The translations under genes and the position numbers were made by a program. The notes under the pieces are model-generated. The model was not told the DNA's origin, did no database searches, and saw nothing but the letters and a program-made list of their open reading frames with translations. This document shows, one piece after another, positions 45,633 to 56,935 of a DNA stretch of 64,000 nt. Origin of the DNA: Plecoglossus altivelis (Eukaryota > Chordata > Actinopteri > Osmeriformes > Plecoglossidae). Numbering within the stretch: the stretch's first letter is position 1; the number at the start of each line of letters is the position of its first letter. The stretch covers positions 3,377,784 through 3,441,783 of the forward strand of contig BROE01000019.1 in the NCBI GenBank assembly GCA_036571765.1. Direction: 5' to 3'.

Positions 45633-47302
45633 CCATGTAATTTTGCTGTCTCCTCCAACCTTCCTTCCCAATCTCCATCCCTCCGTCCATGAGATTGCTT
45701 CCACCTTCCCTTGTTCCTCTACCCCCCAATCTCGATCTCTCTTCCCCTCTCCTTTTCCTCTCGTAGTGGGATTTGCTTCCCTTGGATGAATCTGGTAACA
45801 GATGGTGCTCGTGGCTTATAGGGTCTGACTGGCTCTCCATCTGAGGGCTTATCGCGCTGTGACCTGGCCAGTGTGGTTCCGGAAACATCCGGCCAATGGT
45901 TCATATCTGTTTATGTGGAGCAGGCGGACCTGTGGGACCCGTGGGTTTCTGGTCCGTCGCACAGGGAGCTGAGCGACCATTGCCCCGTCCCCTCTGTTTG
46001 CTCACTGGGGGAGGCGGAATCCCCCCTACGGTGTCCCAGTTTGAACCCCCCCCCTTCCCATGAAGGAAGCAAAGAATCACTGAAAAGGGCAATTTAATAT
46101 CATGGCTGTGCAACTCTGAACATTGTATCTCCTAGCTGTCCTCTCATGCAAGGCATTGTGGGTGTTCTAACCCACCGTGTGCTGCACAGAAGGGAGATAA
46201 CGAAATAGAATCGGAAGGGAACCAGGGAGTGGTGGGAAGACTTGCAGAGGAGATAAACAACACTCCAGAAATGGTTGCAGAGATGGGAAGAACTCCAGTA
46301 AGAGTTTCATCTGTTATGGAGCACTTTATAGATTAAGCTCAATGTTTAGAACTGAAGCGGACACAGCAGTTGCCATGGTGACCACACAGTCATGTGCTGT
46401 ACGTCAGTAAGTACGAGCACTATGTTATTGAGCTGATAACATTACATATCTCATGTGACCCTCCACAGGACTATCTCTTTTTCATGAGCTCACAACTTCA
46501 TATCGTGTCGTTCAACCGCAACATTATGGTTCGTATCCAGTGGCTCTGACATCACATTTGATCGCTTCTGACAGGTGGCTTTCGGCCCGTGGATTAATCT
46601 GATTGGCTCGGCCACACGGTGGGGGCTGGATGGAAGACGTCCCAGGCTGCAAGGTGTTCCAGGAGAAGCTTTGGAAGCACCAGTAGGTGACACTGTTCCC
46701 TGTAGATGGCCTAGAAACAACCCTCTCTTTCAAAACTCTCCCCAGTGCGTGTGTGCATTTAAGCTCGCTCCTGTCCCTTTGTGTGTGTGTGTGAAAATCC
46801 ATCTTTTGTTGTTGTGTGTGTCTTTGTGTGTTCGTGTATCTTTGTGCAGGAAACCAGGTTATCTAACTTCCGTGTTGTCCTTGTTACCACTAGTACGTAG
46901 TCCTTCAGTACTGCACACAAATCCATACATCACCAGCCAGGCAGTTCACATTTTACTCAGAGGAAGGCAAAAACATAAAGTAAATGACTTATAATGCCCT
47001 TCGGTGTAGTTGCACCTCAGAATAAGATCCAATGAACAAGCCCTCCGGTAAAACTGGAATATTGTAGTTTCCTATGCTGACACGTGAAATATGTTTGTAG
47101 GGAGAAGGGGGATGGTCGAGGTTACTGGTTGCAAAACCCCAGGAAGTTGTGTACCCGAAGCAAGTCTCACCAGCCAATCATCATCCATTTAGCCCCTCCT
47201 TTCATTTTCCCTCACTTTGTCAAGCTCCATCCTCTGGTCTGTTCCCCAGAGTTCTCATAAATGCCTCTTCTGCGTGACTCTCTGTCCTGCATGCTCTCAC
47301 TT

Positions 47303-47338
<36 letters not shown>

Positions 47339-48024
47339 CCTCTCTCTCTCTGGGCCAGCCACATCTCTGTTCCTCGACAGGTAACCTTTTTACATCATTC
47401 AAGTTTCATTCCATTCCTTCTTGAAGGAGGTCCAACTGGGGCCCTTCACCAATGGAATGACAGTTCAACACTGAGTTCATTAGCAACTGATAGGTGGCTT
47501 TTCCCTCTGCCCCCATAAGGAACATGCAATACCTCTCCCACCTAGCCTCACTCATTCCCCTCCCTCAATCACTTTGAGGCCAGTAGAGTTTTACCATCTG
47601 TCTGGAAATATTTAAACGATGTCTATTAAAAAAAACACACTTTTATAATATGGTAGCTTCCTCACAGCAACTTATGTTAAAATGGCCCAAGCAACCCTAG
47701 ATATTTCATCATTTGTAATGAGTCAACTGTATGCAAAGTGACAAAAATGTACATGCAAAGTGAGCTAATGCTTTGAGATATACCCCCTTCATACTTTATT
47801 CATAGCAGACGCCAAGCCTCACTAAGCAAATGTTTGATGTTTCAGCAGATTTTTGGGCAAATCTAGCCTCCCCCACGATATTAGCGTTTTTTGAGCAACC
47901 CTTACCCCCCCCCCCCTTACACCCCTTCCCACTCTCACTTCACGACCTCCCCTCACCCCAGTCTGTCAAGCCAGCTATACTCTGCGGGGTTGCGCTCAAC
48001 GCAGGAACAGAGTAGCATGCGATC
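45633..48024. other. Unique sequence with GT and CT arrays
   Basis: GT-rich 46,778-46,840 and CT 47,306-47,352 interrupt unique DNA. A TTCTGACAG acceptor-like string at 46,574 opens a 30-codon protein-like stretch but no good donor follows. A C run of about 11 lies near 47,906. Confidence 0.45.
47306..47352. repeat. CT microsatellite
   Basis: Uninterrupted CTCTCT followed by CCCTCCC and a second CT run. Confidence 0.93.
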
Positions 48025-48174
48025 CTAAGTCTCGCTTGGGTCCCGCTCGGAGAACAGCTTCCTCTTGCGGCGAGGTGTCGAGGGAGAGGCCGGGGCTGTG
48101 CACTTCGACAGGCTGACTGATGAATAGTTTAGAGAGTTCCATTCCCTCATCCTGCCAGGGCCCGACACGTCTCC
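48025..48174 (-). CDS. Possible C-terminal exon, unrecognised
   Basis: On the minus strand a 49-codon frame ends at TAG (48,025-48,027) and finishes with APASPSTPRRKRKLFSERDP, a basic PRRKRK patch like a nuclear localisation signal followed by an acidic tail. Codons in the last 25 positions are GC-ending. The upstream limit is a TGA at 48,175-48,177, within GATGCTGAG/GAGACG, a weak acceptor. A second minus frame overlaps and is open for 88 codons, so which if either is real cannot be told by eye. Confidence 0.18.
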   Translation of the reverse strand, partial: GDVSGPGRMREWNSLNYSSVSLSKCTAPASPSTPRRKRKLFSERDPSET

Positions 48175-49680
48175 TCAGCATCCGGCTTCCTGCTAACCTC
48201 ATCACGACCGAGGGAAAGGCTTTGTAAGCATCAGGGAGGCATGAGTGAGACAGAGTCTTCACAGCGAACCTCAGTGGCTGTTACATGGTTGTTTGTTTGC
48301 TTGTTTTGGGACATGAACTGTCAGGATCCTGTCCTGTCAGGATTGGACCAAGAAACCCAAAATATCACAAATCCCTGCTTTTGAATCCTTATGTTATTCA
48401 ATTCAGGCAATCTAAAGGAGAAATAGAGAGTACAGTGTACAGGCAAGCATTGCAGCAGTACCTGGGAAAGCGCCTTTCTTCAGGTTTTAAAGGACCAATG
48501 GTAGCATTTTCATAACTTCACAGAAAACAGATATTTGTTCTGTGACATGGACACACGCCAAAACAAAAGCTAACAACTGGCAGTGTCATTGTTACTCTGT
48601 CTACTGTGTCTTCATCTACAAAGTACCTTCTCATATACTTCCAGCCTCCATGAAGTCAGTATGGCAGGCAAGCCTCACAACAAATGACCAGCCATCCCCT
48701 CCCCATATGTAGCACCGTCTGCTTGGACCAGCGCAGCACAGCAGAAATCAATGGCGTTGTCAGCTTCAACCCCATCAGTTTCTGACGCTCATTCAGAGCT
48801 TTCATTTTCCTCCTGGCCCCATCATGGCAGGCGGAGGAGTTGGGAATGAGACATTTGTAGATTACTTTCTGAACCTGCCCAGCGCCGAGCCCTGGGTCAG
48901 AGCAAACAGATGCTTTTCGCACATGCGAACTGGAATCACACTTGCTGAAAACAATTCATGTCAGCTCATGGTCATGGCTGACTGTTTATCAGGGTCGTAC
49001 GTATGGACCAGAGCCAGAATTTAGACAGTAAATTGTTTTTGGTAGTGAGCAAGACTACGTAATTGAAGAGCAATATTTACAAGTGTCTGCAATTAATCTC
49101 CCCTCGCTAATGACACAACTACTAGTGAAGAGGGGTTTGTGTGTGTATGTGTGGGGGCGGGGGGGAGGGGGAGGAAGTATACAAGTGTGTAAGTTGATTT
49201 AGAAGAACTCAATACCAATCAATGTTCTCCAGTATTGCATCATCTCTCAATATATAACCAGGCTCTACATTACTGGGGCAATAAGTCTGAGTTTGTCATC
49301 CGTACCCTGGGGACAGAAGGTTGCGTATGGTCACAATATTAGGTTTCACTCAGGCCTGAACGTACCATTGGTGAGAAGTGGGTGTTATTTCAGAAAGGTC
49401 ACTTGCATGCCAGCTTCATGATTCACAAAGCGATGTGATTCACACTGTGGATACAACTGCAAGGACTTGACAACTTCTGTGACTAAAATGTCACATTGTC
49501 TTTTGCTCTCTTGCCATTTCATGGAGGGACCGGGAGGGAGATGGATGTGGTGGCCCACCCTGCAACTCTTATTTCATCTCTGTTTACTCTGTGGCATTTT
49601 CAAAAAAATCGTCTCGAATGAAGACACTAACCGTCATTAAAGACATTATTTGAGGCGCGTTGTTGAAGTTCTTTTTGCAG
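48175..49680. other. Unique sequence, no gene recognised
   Basis: A CTGTCAGGAT direct repeat (48,318 and 48,334) and a G-rich tract at 49,139-49,170 are present. No exon is supported. Confidence 0.5.
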
Positions 49681-49872
49681 GTGAAAAGGAACGTTGCTTC
49701 CCCATCAACAACGATAGAATTCCGTGTTTCTAATTGGACGACTACATTCGCTAACAAGGAAGAAGAACTGTCAGGGATCCCCAACAACAGAACAAGACAC
49801 TTTCCTTTCATAGACAACAACAACACTGCTGCCACATGTGGCCGCATTTTTCCAACAGGCTGCGTCCAGTAA
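49681..49872 (+). CDS. Exon-like ORF after a good acceptor
   Basis: GAAGTTCTTTTTGCAG ends at 49,680 and the next base opens a frame VKRNVASPSTTIEFRVSNWT that remains open to TAA at 49,870-49,872. The peptide has several N-glycosylation sequons (NWT, NRT, NNT) and two Cys near its end (ATCGRIFPTGC), like an extracellular segment. The stop would make it a terminal exon. The minus strand is open too. No family is recognised. Confidence 0.17.
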   Translation: MKRNVASPSTTIEFRVSNWTTTFANKEEELSGIPNNRTRHFPFIDNNNTAATCGRIFPTGCVQ

Positions 49873-52597
49873 CGTACATCCTTTCTTTGATCATTGCCAG
49901 ACCATGTTGCTCCACCTGTCAAGAAACCCACAAAATGTGTAATTGAATGTCGTTCACGCTTACGGCACAGAATCTGTGGTCGTGCTGATGTGTCTCCGTG
50001 GCTCTACCTCACTCACAAAGACACGTCTCCTTCAAACGTCTCTTTCTCCCTGCTGAGAGCCGCTAGACAAAGAGAGAATTACAGTAGGACTTCAATTGGG
50101 TTCGAATGCAGGGAAGCAATCTAATCTATATGATTCCCCTGAGCAGCCAACATTGGCTTAGCAAACACAATGAGCTGGTTGTATGGCATGCAGAACGCTT
50201 CGCTATAAACGAGCAAGCACCAATAGAGACACAGGCTGCGTCCAGCTCGCAATCTTCCACGCCGTCGGTGAACGACCTTGAAAAGGCAAGAAAAACAATC
50301 AGCCCGAGATCGTTATCTCGGAGGCTTTAAGGTTTTTCCTAGAGGCCTCACTTTGGAGTGTCTGTCTGTTGGAAATTGCGAAGGTTATCAAGGGTCATGG
50401 AAGGTTAGGGAACCGCATTGGCTTGTCTTTGGGAAATGTTTTAGATTAGGGTTGTAGACATCACCACCTGCAAAATGTGATCGTATTACATTTACAGAAT
50501 ATCTGTGCACCACACATGCAACACACACAGAGTTGGAAACAGCTTGGTTGACGGGCCAACCACTGCACACGCATACACCTGTAACACAGAGTACAGAACC
50601 GCTCAGGTAGAAAGAGAAGGTCGATCCAGCATTGTGCTTCAATAGCTAAACATTTGTTTGGAATTTTTGTTTGGTTTCGCCCTGAACTGCTATCTGGTAT
50701 GACTGCTTACAATGAACAGCAATCTTGTTTGCGGTGCTGAGCACAATTCCTCTCCAAACACTGCTCGCATTCTGCTTTTCCTCTCTTGCATACAAATATT
50801 GATCACGGTGAAGAAGTGCAGAGTGAAGGGGAAGGAGAACGAAGGGTTAATGCTGTGCAGAACAACACCCGCTCATGAATATTAAACTCTCATCTCGACT
50901 GCAAGCACCCATTCATAGAGAGAGAGAGGTGTGTGTCTTCATGTGCATTTAGAATAGAGAGAGAAGAAGGGAGAGAGAAAGAGAGAGTCAACTTGTCAAA
51001 TGATGAGTGAGTGAGAAACCAAACCAAATGGTGGTTCATCTGGGCCTTTGGAATCACCCTGATTCTTGGCTGTGTTGCGCTCAGAGCCTCACTATATCCA
51101 GGCAGACAATATCTCTCCGTCAAGGAACAGCCTCCAAGACAGAAGAAGAAATCCAACCTTAGAAGACTGCTGTGTTCTGACATTGAGAGGGGGAGAACCC
51201 ATCAAGCTCAAATGGTAAAAATTACTTTCCCATCCTCATGGGACTTCCCCCCAGAAATGACTTTCTCACCATCTTATTAACAGCAAAGCCAGCTTGCTGT
51301 CCCTGTTGCATTGGTGCTGGAGATTGCATTTACACTACGACTCCCAGGATCCACTGGTAGCAGTAATGTGTTTTCAGGCACTGTCACGCCACTGACACAA
51401 GCTGTGGAGACGCCACCAATTTCGAGTGTGGTTGGGTCAAGACAGTACTGTTGGAATACAATTGCACCACAGGGACCCAAAAAACATGAACGTGTTATAA
51501 CAGGACCTGCTACAGTAGATAATGTCACCTAATGATTTCATCACCGTGCCATTGATGGATTACAGGAAAACAGACTTTGTTAGCTGAAGGTACTGAGAGG
51601 GTGCTGTGCTGGCCAGATTGAGGCAGACCACCTGCATTTCACAGCTATGGGGCATGTTAACCATGTGCTTGAGATGCACATATAATCCGACTCCCACGCA
51701 GGTTAACAAATGCATGGCTCCTCTCCACCCCCATCGCACACTGTGATCTGAGGAAAAAAAAGATCAATACTGTTGTATCCGCTTGCCCAGAGAGGGAGTT
51801 CAGTGTGAAACATGGGCGAAATCACTCAACTCTGATACTGATTTTAGTTGAATCTATGTTGCGTTCGACCTTCTCAGAATAATGAGCATATCCACACCCA
51901 CCATCAACACACAAAACCTTAATCCCCCCCCACCACCACCTCTCACCTCCACCTTTACAAACATTGTTTCCTCTCCTCGCCTTGTTCTTCCTCCAAACCA
52001 TTTCCACTGTGTCCCAAGAACATCTTTATCGTTAGCCCAAGAACAACAGGAGCGGTGAAGAGGAGGAACGTTCTGGAACACCTTCCTACCCTTCTGCATG
52101 AGCGAGTGCTGTCTGGCCTGGGAGGAGTGAGTGGCACCAGACTACTGGGCATCTCTCAACACAGGTCAGGCGTGAAACGAAGGCAGCTGAACCTTAACCG
52201 CTACCGTCCTGCTCAAACATCAGCGCTATGTTCCTCAGGGTTCCTGAACAGGGGCAATCAATAAGGACGTAAATGACAGAGCACTGGAGGATGTGCAGCC
52301 CCCTTTCATGTGTGTGGGGACTTATCTCAAGATTGAGGCCACGATAAGTGGAGCGATGTAGGAAATGCAGACTAGGGATTCCCAACGCAGAAGATATGGG
52401 AGGATAACCTCTGATAGGTTTCTTCCTTTTCATCTGTGTTGGGTATTGACAGTAACAGCTTCATCTCCAATGGCTATTGCTTGTGTTTGGGTCTTTGCGT
52501 TCCCCGTTGGACAAGTTGGTTCATTCTCAGCACAAGGTCCACATAGCTAATCCCCCTAGACTGGTATTCACCAACCTTTTGAAATGAAACATATTTT
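49873..52597. other. Unique sequence with a GA tract
   Basis: GA-rich 50,916-50,988 is a degenerate microsatellite. Elsewhere only frames up to about 95 codons appear, on both strands, with no supporting splice pairs. Confidence 0.5.
50916..50988. repeat. Degenerate GA microsatellite
   Basis: GAGAGAGAGG, a GTGTGT patch, then GAGAGAGAAGAAGGGAGAGAGAAAGAGAGAG. Confidence 0.85.
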
Positions 52598-53234
52598 TTA
52601 ACTCTGCCCCTGAGTCTCTAGTGAATTCCAGCCTTTGAGGTTTTCTCGGAATGCGTAGGGGTTTGTTGACAGACACTGTGTCAACCCTTTTTCTGTGAAT
52701 AGGTAGTCTATCCTTCCCGTCAACCTATAGGGCAGATTTCCTCTGGGATCGTTCTTCAGTTCCCATGTCTGTGTTTTCCAGCTGTATATTGGGGTCGCTC
52801 TTTGCCCTGGTGAATAAAGACTACATGGTTTTAAAAGCAAGAACTGTGCAGTCAACGGATGACCAAATGAAACGTTTCCCAGTGGAGTGGCATTCATGTT
52901 ATTATTCCTAATGTGGATGTTATTTTGATCTGTGGAATTGTAGTTTCATTAATGTTTCTTGTCTCTGTGTTAGATGATTGGCTATCTAGTTTAGTTGTAG
53001 TCCAGACAGACTGAGTGGGACTGCTGTCGTGAGGACTTTCATGGGGAGGTGAACTGTGATGTTTGTGGAAGTAGTGATGTCTACACAGCACTGCCAAGGA
53101 AGGGAACTGCAGGACGTGGCGGGGTCCTTTGAGGACACGCCAGGAGAACAAAATAACACAAACAACATAAGTCCGACCAGTGGTCTTACCCTGACAGCAT
53201 TCCAATTGTGATAATGAGCTAGCTCATTAATCAA
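52598..53234 (-). other. Three staggered minus-strand open frames, unidentified
   Basis: From 53,234 downward a frame begins with a Val/Leu/Phe-rich stretch like a signal peptide or anchor, then a Cys/Ser/Thr-rich segment, ending near 52,986. A second frame overlaps (53,205-52,894) and a third follows (52,897-52,598, 99 codons) with polar, evenly mixed composition. The staggered arrangement could be a decayed coding sequence of cellular or mobile-element origin with frame breaks, or chance. I do not recognise any segment and name no family. Confidence 0.15.
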
Positions 53235-53840
53235 AGGTAGCTAAAGTTTAACAGCAGGGCAGTGTTGGCCAATGTGGCAGGGGGCCCATTGATTTTTCAC
53301 TGAACACATCAATACATTGCGTTTTCTTATACAAGAAAAGGAGCAGAAAAGTAAGTTGTTCTAAGTCCCTCTTTCTGACATGACTCAATCATGCTGCTGC
53401 TAAGTGACATTTTGCATCAGAAATATCAAAAACGGCATGTATAGCTTCCCAGGCCTTCCAATCAGCATCCTGTATTCCAAACGTGGAGTTTTTGCAGCCT
53501 TGAATTGATGATGTTTGTCTCTCCACTTTATCAAACAATTAGTCCTCCCGTGAACTCAATACTTCCAGCCGGTTTAGTATTCCTCTCATGAAGCTCCATG
53601 GATTGGAATGCGGATATGGCTCCCTGGTTCCCCTTGTTCCTGTCTGTGTGGTGCACTCTGAGAGGCTGCAGGCGGGACGGGCTGGACCTGAGGAACGGAG
53701 ACTGTGGAGCAGCATGGATGTGTGGCGGGGGGAGATTGAGCTGGCCTCGGAGGAGCATAGAGGTCTGAGGTGGAGCATACAAATGAAGCGCTGTCAGAAG
53801 GGCTGGAGGGTGCTGTCTCCTCCCCAGGCCACAGAGCCAA
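53235..53840. other. Unique sequence, no gene recognised
   Basis: Positions 53,580-53,840 are GC-rich and open in three minus frames and one plus frame at once, a sign of composition rather than of one gene. Confidence 0.45.
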
Positions 53841-53917
53841 CCGGCGTTCACGCGGACGACCTCGATCGGCGCGCGGGCACTCGTGCCGGATGCGCACGTG
53901 ACGCCGCTCGCGCGGTC
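53841..53917. promoter_or_regulatory. Small CpG-dense patch
   Basis: About 18 CpG in under 80 bases (CACGCGGACGACCTCGATCG, GACGCCGCTCGCGCGG). A GTAAGC donor-like string follows at 53,924. It could be a small CpG island core; no ATG-led frame stands out. Confidence 0.28.
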
Positions 53918-56100
53918 ACAACTGTAAGCAGTACAAGGTCATGAGTGACAAAAGGATTGCTCTCCTCATTTAAAAAGGAAAAAAAAAGCGTCACCGTTCT
54001 TCGAGGTGTATCACAACGCCTTTGGACCCGTTGGACTCTTGAATTCCACATCATTTGCATTATTCAGATGTAAGGGGGACCGCAGGCAAATATTTACGGT
54101 CATTGGGCTTCAAAATAAATACGTTCTTTGAACTAAGAAACAAGCGCAGAGGCTTAATTGAATCTCATAGCCAGCTGTTGTGCCTGAACACTTCCACACA
54201 GAGCACGTCATGCCTTTGTTAACCAACCTGCTCAGGGACGGTTGCAGCACTTTGGATCTCAGAAGCTCCCACGAGGGTGATCCTTCTTACTAAATAACTA
54301 TAAATGACAACGCTTGTATTCCTGTGATTCTACTCATGAGGGGAATTGAAAGATTGGCATCACCTTGAGAAGCAAAAACGTCGTTTAGACTCACTCTGGG
54401 TGGTTGTAGATCTTTTTTTAAGGTACACGAAGGTAAAACATACAGAGAAAGTACATCTTCGCTCCGATTAAAGTACCTTGTTATTTCATAGCAGCCCAAT
54501 ACATTACGTGTTCTGCCAGCAGAGTAATTGTGATATGGATGGTTTGCTACAAAAGAGAATTCTGCTTGTGTGAAATTCATTGAACTTCATTCCAATTCTG
54601 GTTTTAGAAACTGAATACAGATGGCTTTTTTTCAACTTTCACTGAATATTCATGCTCTATGTAAAACAGATTCAGTGGACCTCACATATTACACATGCAT
54701 TTTCACACACAAACACACTAACACTTACACACACACAATCCACAAACACATGAAGTGTTAACAAGTAAGCAAATTGGATGCACAATTGGCTCCCTTCCAG
54801 TGAGTCTAATTCAAGATGCGAAATATTTGATTTGGGTTCATTCATAAATGTACTGTTTCGTGAAAGCCACCACCGTTCCACATTTAGTGCCATATGGTGA
54901 TGCTTTAGAAACTAGAAATTCAAAAATCACTAATCAATATGAAGTACAACACTGAATGATGAAACACCCAGTGCCTTCTCATATTTCAGTGCTGTATAAA
55001 ACACTCCCAGTGAGTTGTGTCACAAGTCCCTATAGGCCAGTCCAACATCCAATTACGGTTGAAATATTGCAGTTGATAATTAATCAACGTTTGCTGAAAT
55101 TCAAAGATGGATGAATTTCGTTCCACGTTTGCCTTAATTATTGTGTCTCCAATCCACGTTTTTTACCAAGGTTGTGTTGTCTCTGATGACCTCTTACATG
55201 TTTAAACAGGTTACATGTTGTAATTACCTTGTTGATTACCTTATATTTTTTATGGTAATGTTCTCCCCGAGGGAAAAGATGGAGGTTAATAGCCTCCCAC
55301 TGTTTTGGAGGTATCTGATCCAGATATGTGCTCACATACACTCAGAGAAACAAAGCCAAACATATAGATGAGGGAACAGGAACGCTTTGTCGAGGACGTC
55401 GAGGTACAAATGCATGCGTGCGCCATAGAAACCATCCCTTGGAAACCCAAACGCTCACCTCTCTGTGGAGACAAACAAACCTTTTGAATAGAAATTTTTT
55501 GTTCAAACATTTTTTCGTCTTTCCCCCCAAAATGACTTACTATAGGCCTACTTTAATCTCACGCGTGCACAATTGCCTTTTTTAATTAAAAGATGGCAAA
55601 AAAGGAGAGGAATAAACAATTTACCTGTGAGCAATTCAATTTAAAACTCAAATTGAAAAAGCTTATACGGATCCCTTTGGAATGTACTTATTCCACACTA
55701 CAATGGCCATTTCTGTTTGATTCATGTGTCCCATTGCATTCAAGGCTGTGTTTTGCAAGGAGAAAGCCTTCTTTTCATGTGACCTGAAGGAATTAGTTTA
55801 GTCACAGTGGTTGTGTGGTCGTTTCCCAGTAAAGGACTGGTTATCTACAGTGGAAGAAATTAAGGGCACAAAGAGAGTCGTTGGTGAGGAGCTGAAGGTC
55901 ACCTTTGTCTCATAAAAGCTTGTGACAATAGGAAATTAGGAGAGGCCTGATCTCTTCAAAAGTCATTTTCGTTCCATTATTGCCAGTCACAAAGAATCAG
56001 AAAAGGCGCCACTTCAAACAATTATGAGAATTTGAGTAAATGAAGCTCCTCTCCACACCATCAATCATTCGCTTCAAACTTTGTTCACTCTCTGTCATAG
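53918..56100. other. AT-rich unique sequence
   Basis: Contains a CA tract at about 54,703-54,740 and AT-rich, CpG-poor stretches (55,080-55,260, 55,560-55,680) that could be constrained. No exon is supported. Confidence 0.45.
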
Positions 56101-56420
56101 CAGTTCAGTCCAAAGGGAGAGCAAATGGATTACATGATTATTTTCCTCAGTGGAAATCATGGTAGATGCCCATAAATTGGTCAATTATTCAAAAAGGGGA
56201 CCAGTCACTGACATGGTCCAAGATATATTCAGAAGACAATGCACATCCGAAATGTCGCAGGCTTGCAAAATCTTTAATCATTTTACACCGGACTATGAAA
56301 CAATGCCATCTTATTCCATTTATTTTTGTATTTAAGGCACCGGAAAGGAAGGGTAGCATCCAAATTCTTTGTACTACGTTGTACAATGACAATAAAGATA
56401 TCAATTCTTATATGGTTGTT
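56101..56420. promoter_or_regulatory. Constrained-looking AT-rich block, open on both strands
   Basis: Plus frame 56,150-56,335 starts MEIMVDAHKLVNYSKRGPVT and ends in TAA; the minus strand is open for 71 codons in the same place. Low CpG and absence of repeats fit a conserved non-coding element better than a gene, as there is no splice site or start context that decides it. Confidence 0.18.
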
Positions 56421-56773
56421 AACATTATGACATCATCTGCAACCCAAACCAAAATGCATCCAGTCACAGCAGGTCAGAGGTCAGTCAAAACAAACAACAT
56501 GGATCGATTTGACAGAACCCATCATGGCCACAGAGCCTCTAGATCCAGCTAAAACTCCTCCATCTCAGGGTTCAGACAGTTCCAGCCCCTCTGATGTGTC
56601 TCCTTTTAATTACTGCCACAGCAACTTCTGCTTTCTGAGCCATTTCAATAAAGCCATCCGCCCTAAATTCAATTCAGCGTCCTGGCAATCCCAACCAGGG
56701 ATTTGCTGTTTCGCTAGGTATGCGGTCTTATGAAAGCTTCAACGGACTTTCATTCGCACTCCATACACCCCGT

Positions 56774-56774
<1 letters not shown>

Positions 56775-56820
<46 letters not shown>
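56775..56820. repeat. Perfect CA microsatellite
   Basis: Twenty-three uninterrupted CA units, the longest pure dinucleotide run in the window and probably highly polymorphic. Confidence 0.97.
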
Positions 56821-56821
<1 letters not shown>

Positions 56822-56871
56822 CATTTACATAGCCAATTCGTTCAATTCAGAAAAGCCTTAAATGTAAGGTG

Positions 56872-56935
56872 TGGTGTGCGTGGGGTGTGTATGTGGTGTG
56901 TGTGTGGTGTGGGGGGGGGGTAGTGGTGAGTGGTG
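56872..56935. repeat. GTGTGG-rich tract with G run
   Basis: GTGGTGTGCGTGGGGTGTGT continues to a run of ten G and then TAGTGGTGAGTGGTGAG. Degenerate GTGG repeats. Confidence 0.85.

Noticed and set aside
46575..46720. Exon after TTCTGACAG acceptor
   Set aside because: The peptide looks plausible for 30 codons but no acceptable donor or stop arrangement follows, and the pyrimidine tract is poor.
53539..53897. Three overlapping minus-strand proteins
   Set aside because: Simultaneous openness of three frames reflects GC-rich composition, not coding.
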